Origin: CAWBLP01 sp963789495
GTDB taxonomy: Bacteria > Pseudomonadota > Alphaproteobacteria > Acetobacterales > Acetobacteraceae
Direction: 5' to 3'
Length of the DNA stretch: 64,000 bases
NCBI GenBank assembly: GCA_963789495.1
Contig: CAWBLP010000006.1
Span: 62,001 to 126,000 of the forward strand
Positions 7,891 to 17,068 of this stretch are shown here, one piece after another (the stretch's first letter is position 1; the number at the start of each line of letters is the position of its first letter). The position numbers were made by a program, and so were the translations under genes. A model generated the notes under the pieces. It did no database searches. It was given only the letters and a program-made list of their open reading frames with translations, and was not told the origin of the DNA.

Positions 7891-9720
7891 TCAGTCGTCC
7901 GCGGCCTCGCTTTCGCCGGCGCGTTCCTCCGCGGGTCCTTCGCTGCGCGTCAGGTTCAGCGCGGTATTGACCAACGCGACATGGCTGAAGGCTTGCGGAA
8001 AATTGCCGGTCAGCCGTTGCGCCGCCGGGTCGTACTCTTCGGCCAGCAGGCCCACGTCGTTGCGCAACGCCAGGATGCGGTCGAACATCGCACGCGCCTC
8101 GGCGCGACGACCGGCCAGAATCAGATTGTCGGCATACCACAGGCTGCAGGCGATGAACGCGCCCTCGCCCGGCGGCAGACCGTCCTCGGTGCGGCCGGTG
8201 TCGTAGCGGAACACCAGCCCGTTTGACATCAACCGTCGCTCGATCGCACTCAACGTCCCCACGATCCGCGGATCGTCCGGCGGCAGAAACCCGACCAGAG
8301 GCAACAGCAGCAGGCTGGCATCGAGCGCCTTAGAGCCATAGGCCTGGACAAAGCTGTTGAGCGCCGGATCGAACCCGTTGCGGCAGACATCGTCGTGGAT
8401 CCGATCCCGCATTTCGGCCCAGCGCGCCACCGGTCCTTCCATCCCAAGCTGCTGCACCGATTTCACGGCGCGGTCGAACGCGACCCAGGCCATCACCTTG
8501 GAATGGGTGAAGTGTTCGCGCGGACCTCGTACTTCCCAGATGCCTTCATCCGCCTGGTCCCAGTTACGTTCCAAATGCTCCATCAACGCGCAGCCGATCG
8601 CGCGCGAGCGGGAACTGGACGGCATGCCCTGCTGGCGCGCCTGGAACATCGCATCGGCCACTTCGCCGAACACATCGAGCTGCAGTTGCGACGCCGCGGC
8701 ATTGCCGATCCGCACCGGGCGCGCCGCTTCGAATCCGGGCAGCCACTCTGCCTCCCATTCCGGCAGCCGGCGCTCCCCGGCGATGCCATACATGATCTGC
8801 ATCTGCTCCGGACTGCCCGCCACCGCGCGCATCAGCCAATCACGCCAGGACTGTGCTTCATCCGCGTAGCCGGCGCCGCCCAGCGCCAGCAGCGTGAAGG
8901 TCGCGTCGCGCAGCCAGCAATAGCGGTAATCCCAGTTCCGCACGCCGCCCGGCTGTTCAGGCAGCGACGTCGTGGGGGCGGCGACGATGCCGCCGGTGGG
9001 CGCGTAGGTCAGGCCCTTCAGCACCAGCAGGGAGTGTTTGACGACGTCGGTGAGTTGGCCGGCTGGGGCGCAGCGGTCGGACCAGGCCCGCCAGGCCGCC
9101 TCGGTGTCGTGCAGTGCCTGCGCCGCATCCAGCTTCTCGCCCAGCCCCTGGTGCGACGGGCAATAGCTCAGCACGAACGGGATCGTGTCGCCGGCGCGGA
9201 TGGTGAATGTCGCGACTGTGGTGCGGTCTTCGCCATGATGCGGCACCGGTGAGCGCAGCAGCACCATCTCGGGCCCGCAGATGGCGCGGATGGTGCCGTC
9301 GTCCAGCCGCTCCACCCAGGGAACGATGGAGCCGTACTCGAACCGCAGGACCAGCTCACTGGTCATGGTAACGCTGCCGCTGAGGCCGCGGGCCAGGCGA
9401 ACGACATGGGACTCGGCCCGCCCGAGTGGCATGAAGTCGATCACTTCAACCGATCCCTCGGCGGTGTCGAAGCGGGTCGCCAGGATCAGCGTGCCGTCGT
9501 GGTAGCGGCGCGTGATGCGTGCCTCACCCTCGGGCGCAAGGCGCCAGCGGCCGTGTGCTGCATCACCCAGCAGGGCCGCGAAGCAGGCGCTGGAATCGAA
9601 GCGCGGCCAGCACAGCCAGTCGATCGAACCGCTGCGGTCGATCAGGGCCGCCGTGGTGCAGTCGCCGATGAACGCATAATCCTCGAGGCGGGCACGAGTT
9701 GGGGACGAGGGCTCGGGCAT
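7891..9720 (-). CDS. Glycoside hydrolase family 15 protein (glucoamylase/trehalase type)
   Basis: A 609-residue cytoplasmic enzyme, full length for bacterial GH15. The N-terminal beta-sandwich domain starts with LEDYAFIGDCTTAALIDRSGSIDWLCWPRFDS, the hallmark opening of this group; the (alpha/alpha)6 catalytic barrel begins near residue 220 (GGIVAAPTTSLPEQPGG, NWDYRYCWLRDATFTL) and includes the IWEVRGPREHFTHSKVMAW segment. Homologues hydrolyse alpha-glucosidic bonds in maltose-type oligosaccharides or trehalose; the substrate cannot be read from sequence. GGAGAG precedes the ATG. The SDR gene that follows on the other strand is divergent, with 446 bases between. Confidence 0.9.
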   Translation of the reverse strand: MPEPSSPTRARLEDYAFIGDCTTAALIDRSGSIDWLCWPRFDSSACFAALLGDAAHGRWRLAPEGEARITRRYHDGTLILATRFDTAEGSVEVIDFMPLGRAESHVVRLARGLSGSVTMTSELVLRFEYGSIVPWVERLDDGTIRAICGPEMVLLRSPVPHHGEDRTTVATFTIRAGDTIPFVLSYCPSHQGLGEKLDAAQALHDTEAAWRAWSDRCAPAGQLTDVVKHSLLVLKGLTYAPTGGIVAAPTTSLPEQPGGVRNWDYRYCWLRDATFTLLALGGAGYADEAQSWRDWLMRAVAGSPEQMQIMYGIAGERRLPEWEAEWLPGFEAARPVRIGNAAASQLQLDVFGEVADAMFQARQQGMPSSSRSRAIGCALMEHLERNWDQADEGIWEVRGPREHFTHSKVMAWVAFDRAVKSVQQLGMEGPVARWAEMRDRIHDDVCRNGFDPALNSFVQAYGSKALDASLLLLPLVGFLPPDDPRIVGTLSAIERRLMSNGLVFRYDTGRTEDGLPPGEGAFIACSLWYADNLILAGRRAEARAMFDRILALRNDVGLLAEEYDPAAQRLTGNFPQAFSHVALVNTALNLTRSEGPAEERAGESEAADD

Positions 9721-10166
9721 AGTTCTCTCCGGCGAGGCCAGTGTCTTGCGGGCCGTCCAATGGAGCGAAAGCCTCGGCTGCGCCGACGGCAGCAGTGCGG
9801 CAGGATCCGCTGTGTTCGTTCACAGCTGTGCGAAGCACGAACCGGTCATCGGGTCGGTGGCAGCAAGTATCGGGGCTCTGGCCCGGACCCCATCAGGAGG
9901 CTTTGCCTCCCCCAGCAAAGGCTCGCTTTTGCAATCGGATTCGGTTTGGGTTGGGGAGGGGCGCGACCGCCTCGGACCACACGAGCATCGCGACCGGCCC
10001 CCGCCGCACCCCACCACAAGCGCACGGCACAGACCACGAAGCTCTGCTGAGGTGCACAGGCTGGCCGCCGGCCCGTTTGACGCCCGAACCCTCCGCCGGG
10101 CGCCGGCGGCCTCTGGCCATCCCCGCAGTGTCCTGACAGGCTGCCGGCAAACAGGAGGAACTCGCC
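9721..10166. other. Divergent intergenic region with a half-copy of hairpin repeat family A
   Basis: Both the GH15 and SDR promoters must lie here. Bases about 9885-10020 match one half of the family-A repeat (GGAGGCTTTGCCTCC, AAAGGCTCGCTTTTGC, then the GGTTTGGGTTGGGGAGGGG core), in the same orientation as the copy inside pbpC. The second half is missing or diverged. AGGAGG lies just before the SDR start. Confidence 0.7.
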
Positions 10167-10922
10167 ATGAGCGCAACCAGCTCCATTCCGCTGCCATCCG
10201 CCCTCAGCATGCAGGGGCGCCGGACCGTGGTCACCGGCGCCGCCAGCGGAATCGGCAAGGCCACCGCCCTGGTGCTCGCCCAGCTCGGCGCGGACCTCGT
10301 CCTGGTGGACCGCGCCAGACTGGCGGACACCAAATCATTGGTGGAGGAGGCCGGGGCCTCCTGTGCGGTGATGGAGGGAGACCTGACCGAGGATGCGTTC
10401 GTCGCCGCGCTGTTCGCCGGCGATCGCGTGCACGCCGTGGCACATTGCGCCGCGGTCCTGGAAGGCGGCGCCTGGCGGGAAGATGCAGGCTGGCACGCCC
10501 GCTTCCATCGCGTGATGGACATCAATGTGCGTGTGCCGTTGCAGCTCGCGACGGCGGCGATCGACCACATGGCGGAGCATGGCGGCGGCAATATTGCACT
10601 GGTAGGGTCGGTGGCCGGTCGCACCGGCGGCACCTCCGCCGCCACGCCGCCGGATTATGCGGCGTCGAAAGGCGCGGTGCATACGTTGGTGAAATGGCTG
10701 TCGCGCAACGCGGTCGGCCGTGGCGTGCTGGTGAACGCGGTGGCGCCGGGCCCGGTGGAGACGCCGATGACCCGCGGTTTCAACATGGTGCCGCAGTTGC
10801 CGATGCAGCGGATGGGTCGGCCGGAGGAGCTTGCCTGGCCGATCGCTTTCCTGTGCACCGGCGCGGCGAGCTATCTGTCGGGTGCGGTGCTGGACGTGAA
10901 TGGCGGCGCGTTCGTCGGCTGA
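10167..10922 (+). CDS. Short-chain dehydrogenase/reductase (SDR)
   Basis: Classical NAD(P)-dependent oxidoreductase, 251 residues. Rossmann motif VTGAASGIGKA near residue 20, the acidic VDRAR after beta-2 that suggests NAD preference, NIALVGSVAGR containing the catalytic Ser, and Tyr-X3-Lys (YAASKGAVHTLV). The C-terminal GAVLDVNGG is typical. Substrate unknown. One oddity is that the usual N-A-A-G element after beta-4 reads HCAAVLEG. Start ATG follows AGGAGG; single gene with its own upstream region. Confidence 0.88.
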   Translation: MSATSSIPLPSALSMQGRRTVVTGAASGIGKATALVLAQLGADLVLVDRARLADTKSLVEEAGASCAVMEGDLTEDAFVAALFAGDRVHAVAHCAAVLEGGAWREDAGWHARFHRVMDINVRVPLQLATAAIDHMAEHGGGNIALVGSVAGRTGGTSAATPPDYAASKGAVHTLVKWLSRNAVGRGVLVNAVAPGPVETPMTRGFNMVPQLPMQRMGRPEELAWPIAFLCTGAASYLSGAVLDVNGGAFVG

Positions 10923-11249
10923 GCCGGCCGGAGGTCGCGACAGCGCGGATAGGTTGGGGGGCTTCTGTTGCCCGGTGCCCCCCGGACCGCGCTTATCGCT
11001 TATGCAGCGACAGCGAGCGCCTCATTGTCATTGGCACTTGTAAAACGGCCCGATAACGGCGGAACCATGCCGAGCGAAAAGTCCGTCTTTACCACGCGTG
11101 TCGAGCCTGTTTCGCCCCCCTATGGTGGAGGCGCCGGGCACTGCCCCCGGGTCCACAACGCTTATTCCACAAACCGTTTATCGCCGTAGCCGGCAAGCCG
11201 GCACTCGTAATATAGGCGCTCCTCCCCCCGGCTGGAAGTGGAGTCGCGC
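10923..11249. other. Intergenic region upstream of thyX
   Basis: About 327 bases with no gene; several short frames lack ribosome sites and similarity. No riboswitch or operator recognised. A GTG at 11238 in frame with thyX is a possible earlier start. Confidence 0.5.
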
Positions 11250-12185
11250 ATGAGTCTCACCGAACAGCAGCAGGCCGAGATCGCTGCCCAACGGACGCAA
11301 TCGGCCGAGACGCGCCGCCCCACCGTCCCGGCGCTGGAGGACCTGCTGTACCAGCCGCTGGCGGTGCTGGACCACGGATTCGTGCGGGTGATCGACTATA
11401 TGGGCGATGATGCCGCCATCGTGCAGGCGGCCCGCGTGTCCTACGGCCGCGGCACCAGGCGGGTGTCGGAGGATGCCGGGCTGATCCGCTACCTGATGCG
11501 CCACCGCCACTCCACGCCGTTCGAGATGTGCGAGATCAAGTACCACGTGAAGCTGCCGATCTTCGTCGCGCGGCAATGGATCCGCCATCGCACCGCCAAC
11601 GTGAACGAATACTCGGCGCGCTACTCGATCCTCGACCGCGAGTTCTATATGCCCGCGCCGGAACACCTGGCGGCGCAGTCGGCGGTGAACCGGCAGGGCA
11701 GGGGAGACGTGCTGACCGGCGATGAGGCGGTGCGGGTGCTCGATCTGCTGCGCGAGGATGCCACGCGCTGCTACGACCATTATGCCGACATGCTGAACGA
11801 GGACGCATCCGGCGCGGCGGTCGATCCTGCCCGCCAGGGCCTCGCGCGCGAACTGGCGCGGATGAACCTGACGCTGAACACCTACACACAGTGGTACTGG
11901 AAGATCGACCTGCACAACCTGCTGCATTTCCTGTCGCTGCGGGCCGATCCGCATGCGCAGTACGAAATCCGCGCCTATGCCGAACCGATGCTGCGCACGG
12001 TGGAGGCGTGGGTGCCGCTGGCCTTTGCCGCATTCCGCGACTACCGGCTGGGCGCGGTGACTCTGTCCGCCGGCATGCTGACGGTGGTGCGTCGGATGGT
12101 GGCGGGCGAGGCGGTGTCGCAGGCGGATAGCGGGCTCAACCGGCGGGAATGGGCCGAGCTGATGGCGGCGCTGGAACGGGAATGA
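11250..12185 (+). CDS. thyX: FAD-dependent thymidylate synthase ThyX
   Basis: Makes dTMP from dUMP using methylene-tetrahydrofolate, NADPH and FAD. The signature RHRxxNxNExSxRYS is present as RHRTANVNEYSARYS near residue 113, and the C-terminal part with VEAWVPLAFAAFRDY and a late Arg/Glu-rich helix is complete. 311 residues from ATG 11250, preceded by GGAG; a GTG four codons upstream is less likely. ThyX replaces ThyA in many alphaproteobacteria; no thyA is in the window. Confidence 0.94.
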   Translation: MSLTEQQQAEIAAQRTQSAETRRPTVPALEDLLYQPLAVLDHGFVRVIDYMGDDAAIVQAARVSYGRGTRRVSEDAGLIRYLMRHRHSTPFEMCEIKYHVKLPIFVARQWIRHRTANVNEYSARYSILDREFYMPAPEHLAAQSAVNRQGRGDVLTGDEAVRVLDLLREDATRCYDHYADMLNEDASGAAVDPARQGLARELARMNLTLNTYTQWYWKIDLHNLLHFLSLRADPHAQYEIRAYAEPMLRTVEAWVPLAFAAFRDYRLGAVTLSAGMLTVVRRMVAGEAVSQADSGLNRREWAELMAALERE

Positions 12186-12397
12186 CGACGCTCGCGGCGT
12201 GACGGTGGAGCGCCGTGACGCCGGATGGGACAGACTACAATCCGCGCCAGCCGCATCGGTCGCAGGTGGATGGCGCGTTCAACCGTCGGAAACCGGCTGA
12301 GTCTGATGGCGGCGCTGGGGCGGGCGTGAACGGCGGGTGTCAGGAAGGCTTCGTTGGCGCGTCAGACTCGCGTCAGACGTTGGGGGGGCGGTCGGGC

Positions 12398-13378
12398 TCA
12401 CATCAGGTCGCGCAGCAGCGGCATCGCCTCCGCGGCAAACCATGCGATCTGATCGTGGCGCTGCTCGTAGGGGCCCAGCAGATCGAGAATCACATGACGC
12501 ACGCCGGCCTGGTGGAATTCGCGAATGCGTTCGGCCACCATCTGCGGCGTGCCGAGCGCGCAGTAGCGCATCGCGGGTTTGCGGAAGTCCATCGCGTAGC
12601 GGACGCTGAGCGTTTCGGTCGCGGCGTCCAGCGCCTGCTCATAGGTGTCGTCCAGTCGCGCGAACAGCAGATGGCCGGTGCCGAACGGCGTTGGCTGGCG
12701 GCCGGCTTGGGTTGCGGCGGTGGCGATCTTTTCCAGGGCGGCGGTGTACATCTCCGGTGTTACGACATAGGACAGGTAGCCGTCGCCCAGCCTGCCGATC
12801 CGCTGCAGCGCCGCATCCGTGCGACCGGCGAACCACAGCGGCGGGCCGCCTGGTTGGCGCGCCGCCGGACGCATCGCCACCTCGGTGAACGGGCCATAGA
12901 ACCGGCCGGAATGGCTGACCTTCTCGCCGCTCCACAGCTTGCGCAGCACGTCCACGCCTTCCGCCAGCCGCGCGCCCCGCTCGTTTCGCGGCACGCCGCA
13001 CAGCTCGTATTCCTTGGGAAATTCGCCGCCGACGCCGACGCCGAAGATCAGCCGGCCCTCGGTCATGTGGTCCAGCGTCGAGACCTGCTTGGCCACTGGG
13101 GCGGGATGCCGCAGCGGCAGCAGATAGACCGAGGTGCCGAGGGTCAGCCGCCGGCTCACCACGGCTGCCTGCGCGAGTTGCAGCAGCGGATCGAGCACCG
13201 GCACGGCGAACGACACATGGTCGCCGACCCACAGGGAATCGTAGCCGCTGCGATCGATCAGCTCCACCAGCGCCACCAGCTCGTCGATGCGCGGCTGCCA
13301 GGGGGCGGTGGCCGGCTCGGTGCGGCGATGAATTGTTTGGATTCCGATGCGCAGCTTGCCGTCCAACGTCAGATCCAT
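12398..13378 (-). CDS. LLM-class (luciferase-like) flavin-dependent oxidoreductase
   Basis: A 326-residue TIM-barrel enzyme of the bacterial luciferase-like family. Recognisable segments are the N-terminal LRIGIQT strand, DSLWVGDHV, the RLTLGTSVYLLPLRHPAPVAKQ region and LIFGVGVGGEFPKEYELCGVP. Members use FMN or F420; the cofactor cannot be fixed here. AAGGA precedes the ATG. It is divergent from the enoyl-CoA hydratase gene, with 86 bases between starts, so the two may share a control region. Confidence 0.86.
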   Translation of the reverse strand: MDLTLDGKLRIGIQTIHRRTEPATAPWQPRIDELVALVELIDRSGYDSLWVGDHVSFAVPVLDPLLQLAQAAVVSRRLTLGTSVYLLPLRHPAPVAKQVSTLDHMTEGRLIFGVGVGGEFPKEYELCGVPRNERGARLAEGVDVLRKLWSGEKVSHSGRFYGPFTEVAMRPAARQPGGPPLWFAGRTDAALQRIGRLGDGYLSYVVTPEMYTAALEKIATAATQAGRQPTPFGTGHLLFARLDDTYEQALDAATETLSVRYAMDFRKPAMRYCALGTPQMVAERIREFHQAGVRHVILDLLGPYEQRHDQIAWFAAEAMPLLRDLM

Positions 13379-13464
13379 GGCTCAGTCCTTCTCACCAGTC
13401 GGTCGCAGTGTTGCCCCTGCGGGGTGCGATCGCCAAGCTGTGCCGCCATAACGCGGAGGAAGCG

Positions 13465-14247
13465 ATGCCCGATCTTTTCCAATCGATCGAGGACGGTGTC
13501 GCCGTCCTGACGTTGAACCGCCCCGAGCGGTTGAATGCGCTGTCGCCCGACATGCTGACCGGGTTGTTCGACGCGTTGCAGCACTGCGCCCATGACGATG
13601 CGGTCGGCTGCGTCGTGATCACCGGCGCGGGCAACGGCTTCTGCGCCGGCGGTGACGTGAAGTCGATGGCCACCCGCGCGCCGCGCAATTTCGAGCAGCG
13701 TGCGGATGGCATTCGTCGCATGCACCAGATTCCGCTGCTGATGCGGGCCATGCCGAAGGTGGTGCTGGGCATGGTGAACGGCGTGGCGGTGGGCGCCGGG
13801 CTGGGCCTGGCGCTGGCCTGCGACATACGCATCGCCGCGCGGTCCGCCCGGTTTGGTACCGGATTCGGGAAGGTGGGATTATCCGGTGATTTCGGTGGTT
13901 CCTGGCTGCTGACCCGACTGGTGGGAACCGCCAAGGCGCGCGAGCTCTATCTGCTTGGCGACATCATCGACAGTGCGACGGCGGCGGCGATCGGCATGGT
14001 GAGCCGCGTGACGGACGATGTAATGCTGCAGGCCGAGACCATGGCCCTGGCGCGCCGCATCGCGGACGGGCCGCGGGTGACCTTCGGCTATATGAAGCGC
14101 AACCTGCATGCGGCGGAAACCGAGCCGTTCCCGGTGGTGCTGGAGATGGAGGCGGTGCACCAGGCGCGCACGGCGCAGACCGAGGACCATCGGGAGGCGG
14201 TGGCGGCGTTCAACGAGAAGCGTCGACCGCGCTTCCACGGGCGCTGA
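13465..14247 (+). CDS. Enoyl-CoA hydratase/isomerase family protein
   Basis: Crotonase-fold protein of 260 residues. Oxyanion-hole segments GAGNGFCAGGDVKSMA (about residue 55-70) and VNGVAVGAGLGLALACD (about 105-120), then the FGTGFGKVGLSGDFGGSW region. The usual second catalytic Glu position appears as Gly/Asp (LSGDFG), as in several acyl-CoA isomerase or hydrolase relatives, so simple hydratase activity should not be assumed. Start chosen at ATG 13465 behind GGAGG; the frame is open 44 codons further upstream without homology. Confidence 0.86.
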   Translation: MPDLFQSIEDGVAVLTLNRPERLNALSPDMLTGLFDALQHCAHDDAVGCVVITGAGNGFCAGGDVKSMATRAPRNFEQRADGIRRMHQIPLLMRAMPKVVLGMVNGVAVGAGLGLALACDIRIAARSARFGTGFGKVGLSGDFGGSWLLTRLVGTAKARELYLLGDIIDSATAAAIGMVSRVTDDVMLQAETMALARRIADGPRVTFGYMKRNLHAAETEPFPVVLEMEAVHQARTAQTEDHREAVAAFNEKRRPRFHGR

Positions 14248-14450
14248 GCGGCGGGGGCTTCGCCCCCGAATCCCCAGCAAGGGGCGCTGCCCCTTTGCAT
14301 CCCCGCCAAGGGCCCGGCCCTTGGAACCGACTCTGTTTGGGGCGGGGAGGGGGCCGTTGCGCGATGCTCGTGTGATCGGGGACGGTCGCGCCCCCTCCCC
14401 ACCCCAAACCGAATCCGATTGCAAAGGCTGTGCCTTTGCTGGAGGTCCAG
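14248..14450 (+). repeat. Hairpin repeat family A, copy A2, left part (split by an IS110 element)
   Basis: Series of adjacent short palindromes: GGGGGCTTCGCCCCC, AAGGGGCGCTGCCCCTT, AAGGGCCCGGCCCTT, then a long central inverted region (TTTGGGGCGGGGAGGGGG facing CCCCTCCCCACCCCAAA), then AAAGGCTGTGCCTTT. The remainder (AGGAGGCAACGCCTCCT, GGGGCAACGCCCC) lies at 15741-15790, beyond the insertion element. Same orientation as the copy at 29250. Confidence 0.85.
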
Positions 14451-15740
14451 CGACTGTCTTGGTTGTCAAGCGTCGTGTCGCCTTTTCATTGTCCGGCGCG
14501 GGCGGCGTCGCCTCAAGACTGACGCTGCGCGCCATCGCCTGCGGCGACTTCGGTCTTGACCCGACGCCGCCCGCCCCAGGCCTGGCTTCAGTCGGCACGA
14601 CAGCGTCCTTCACGCGGCGCGCCATGGCGTGTTGTTCCGCACCATCGCGTTGAGGATCGTCAGCAAGCGTCGCATGCACGCAACCAGAGCCACCTTGCGC
14701 GGCTTGCCGGCCGCCCGAAGGCGCTGGTACGTCTCCTTCAGCACCGGGTTCCATCGGCTGCCGATCCAGGCGGCCATGTAGAGCGCCGCTCGCACCGCGC
14801 CGCGCCCGCCGCGGATATGCCGCGTGCCATGGTGCTGACCACTGTCATGCGCAACCGGAGCGACACCCACCAGCGCGGCGATGCGACGCCGGTCGAGGCT
14901 GCCCAGTTCAGGCAAATCCGCCAGCAGCGTCCGGGTGGTGGCAGCGCCGACACCGGGCACCGACAGCAGCAGCGCCGCCCGCTCGCACCACGCCGGGCTC
15001 GCCCGCACCGCGGCGTCCAGATCGGCGTCGAGCTGGCTCAACGCCTTGTTCAGCCACGCCAGATGCGCCGCCAACTGGCGGCGGACCGCCGCAAGCCTTG
15101 CCTGCTGCGAGCGCATCGTCTCGGTGCTGATCATCTCCACCAGTTGACGCCGGCGCGCGACCAGGTCCGCCAGCTCACACGCCGCCGCGTCCGGTTGCGG
15201 CCGTTGTTCCGGTCGGATCGCCGCAGCGAAACCGGCAATGACCCGCGGATCCAACCGATCGGTCTTGGCCAGACAACCGCTCGCGCGGGCGAAATCGCGG
15301 ATCTGCCGCGGGTTGACCACCGCCACCGGCAGGCCGGCACCCCACAGCGCCGCCGTCACGACCCGCTCGAAGCCGCCGGTCGCTTCCAGCACGATCAAGG
15401 TCGGCGCGCACGGTCGCAGCCGCACCAGCAGATCGTCGAGGCCCGCCGCATCGCGGTTCAGGCGAAACGCTGCGCCGGACGGGTGAACGAAAACGTCGAT
15501 ATGCGCCTTGCCGACATCGATGCCGACGAAGCACGCAGCGGAGTGTGTCGCATCCATGGGATCCCGTCCTTGCTGATGCGGGCTCGACGAGCGGCCCGGG
15601 CGACTGTTCGGGCTCAGGGATGACGTCGCGGATGGCACCCCGCGCTGGACCACGGGCTCGCTCGCCCCAGGAGGCAACGGGGTTCCATCCGCACCCGACA
15701 CCGCAATTCTACCACGGGACGGGAGCGCGGGAGAGATACA
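14451..15740 (-). mobile_element. IS110-family element inserted inside a hairpin repeat
   Basis: About 1.29 kb between GGAGGTCCAG (ends 14450) and AGGAGGCAAC (begins 15741); these two flanks are contiguous in the intact repeat copies, which defines the borders to within a few bases. No terminal inverted repeats are evident, as expected for IS110. Non-coding flanks are about 160 bases downstream and 183 bases upstream of the recombinase gene; one of them should encode the guide (bridge) RNA described for IS110 elements, but I did not fold it. Confidence 0.82.
14610..15557 (-). CDS. IS110-family transposase (DEDD recombinase)
   Basis: 315 residues from ATG 15557 (MDATHSAACFVGIDVGKAH). The N-terminal RuvC-like DEDD domain shows Asp in GIDVGK, Glu in LEATGG, and KTDRLDPRVIA with two Asp. 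The C-terminal transposase_20 domain has LLSVPGVGAATTRTLLADLPELG followed by SLDRRRIAALVGVAP, ending RNNTPW. The serine of the C-terminal domain needed for recombination is plausibly within this region. The frame is open upstream to 15749 without similarity. Intact and probably mobile. Confidence 0.92.
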   Translation of the reverse strand: MDATHSAACFVGIDVGKAHIDVFVHPSGAAFRLNRDAAGLDDLLVRLRPCAPTLIVLEATGGFERVVTAALWGAGLPVAVVNPRQIRDFARASGCLAKTDRLDPRVIAGFAAAIRPEQRPQPDAAACELADLVARRRQLVEMISTETMRSQQARLAAVRRQLAAHLAWLNKALSQLDADLDAAVRASPAWCERAALLLSVPGVGAATTRTLLADLPELGSLDRRRIAALVGVAPVAHDSGQHHGTRHIRGGRGAVRAALYMAAWIGSRWNPVLKETYQRLRAAGKPRKVALVACMRRLLTILNAMVRNNTPWRAA

Positions 15741-15790
15741 AGGAGGCAACGCCTCCTGGTGGGGTTCGGGGCAACGCCCCGACGCTTGCT
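15741..15790 (+). repeat. Hairpin repeat family A, copy A2, right part
   Basis: AGGAGGCAACGCCTCCT and GGGGCAACGCCCC hairpins, completing copy A2; the end abuts the stop codon of the aminotransferase gene. Confidence 0.8.
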
Positions 15791-17068
15791 TCAGCCCGCT
15801 GCCTTCGCCGCCACCGCAAACGCCTCCAGCGCCTGCCGCACATCCGCCGCATCGTGCGCCAGCGACACGTAGATCTTCGAATCCCCCTTCAGCACACCCT
15901 GCTCCCGCAGGCTGCGATTGAAGCGGCCCATCATCGCGCCGTCGGCCCGCATCGTTGCGCGGTAATCCGTCAGATCCCCACTGGCAAAAAACGCATCGAA
16001 CAGCACCGGCTCGCCGATCACCTGGCCCGGCAGGCCGGCATCGCGCAGCGCCTTCGCCAGACCCTCCTTCAGCGTACGTCCGGTGGCGAACACCGACTCA
16101 TAGGTGCCGGGCCGCTTCAGGATCGACAGCGTGGCCAGGCCCGCCACCGACGCGACCGGATTGCCGGACAGCGTGCCGATCTGCGGCAGGAACCGGTCGT
16201 CGCCCACCTTCCCCTTGTCGAACTGCGCCATGATGTCGGCCCGCCCGGCCACCGCGGCCAGCGGGAAGCCGCCACCGATGATTTTTCCGAGTGTGCACAG
16301 GTCGGGGACCACACCGTAATATTCCTGCGCGCCGCCATAGGCGAAGCGGAAGCCGGTGACGATCTCGTCGAAGATCAGCAGCACGCCGGCCTCCTGCGTC
16401 GCCTTGCGCAGAGCCGCGAGGAAGCCTGGCTTGGGCGGCAGCAGGCGCTGGAACGGCTCGACGATCACCGCGGCGAGGTCGTTGCGGTGCTCATGGATCA
16501 GGCTCGCCGCCATCTCGGCGTCGTTGTAGGGCGCGATCACCAGGTCGCCGGCGACGCTGCGCGGAATGCCAGGGGAGTCCGGCACCGCCTGCGGGAAGTT
16601 GCCGGGCCGCTTCGGCGCCCAGCTCATCATCGCCGCGTCGCTGATGCCGTGGAAGCCGCCTTCGAATTTCATGATCTTGTCGCGGCCGCGGAACGCGCGC
16701 GCCATGCGCATGGCCAGGGCGTCGGCTTCGGTCCCGGAGGAGACGAACCGCACCTGGTCCGCGCAGGCGACGGCGTCGACCAGTTCGGCGGCGAGGCGGA
16801 TGCCGTATTCGTTGTTGGCGAAGAAGGTGAAGCCGCGCTCGATCTGGGCGCGCACCGCCTCCAGCACCTCGGGGTGGCTGTGACCGACGAACATCGGCCC
16901 CGAGCCAAGCAGGAAGTCCAGGTAGTCGCGCCCGGTCACATCGGTGACATGGCCGCCGCGACCCTCGCGGATGATGATGTCGCCGGCCAGGTTGCCGAAG
17001 CTGCCGGCGGGCAGCACGCGCTGTGCCAGGTCGACGATGGCGGGCATGACGGTGGGGGCATCGTTCAT
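15791..17068 (-). CDS. Class-III aminotransferase (glutamate-1-semialdehyde aminomutase-like)
   Basis: PLP enzyme of 425 residues from ATG 17068 (MNDAPTVMPAIVDLAQ). Features: GSGPMFVGHSHPEV, RFVSSGTEADALAMRMAR for phosphate binding, KFEGGFHGISDAAM, VIVEPFQR, LLIFDEIVTGFRF with the PLP-ring Asp, and the Schiff-base Lys in TLGKIIGGGFPLAAV. This subgroup resembles HemL but is usually annotated as an aminotransferase of unknown substrate; it lacks an obvious haem-pathway context. GGAG precedes the start. Its frame runs upstream for 160 codons but without similarity. Confidence 0.88.
   Translation of the reverse strand: MNDAPTVMPAIVDLAQRVLPAGSFGNLAGDIIIREGRGGHVTDVTGRDYLDFLLGSGPMFVGHSHPEVLEAVRAQIERGFTFFANNEYGIRLAAELVDAVACADQVRFVSSGTEADALAMRMARAFRGRDKIMKFEGGFHGISDAAMMSWAPKRPGNFPQAVPDSPGIPRSVAGDLVIAPYNDAEMAASLIHEHRNDLAAVIVEPFQRLLPPKPGFLAALRKATQEAGVLLIFDEIVTGFRFAYGGAQEYYGVVPDLCTLGKIIGGGFPLAAVAGRADIMAQFDKGKVGDDRFLPQIGTLSGNPVASVAGLATLSILKRPGTYESVFATGRTLKEGLAKALRDAGLPGQVIGEPVLFDAFFASGDLTDYRATMRADGAMMGRFNRSLREQGVLKGDSKIYVSLAHDAADVRQALEAFAVAAKAAG

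Noticed and set aside
13333..13464. A longer enoyl-CoA hydratase start
   Set aside because: The 44 extra codons overlap the divergent oxidoreductase gene and lack a ribosome site; ATG 13465 has GGAGG.
15558..15749. An N-terminal extension of the IS110 recombinase
   Set aside because: The family begins at the FVGIDVGK strand a few residues after the chosen ATG, and the extension crosses the repeat outside the element.
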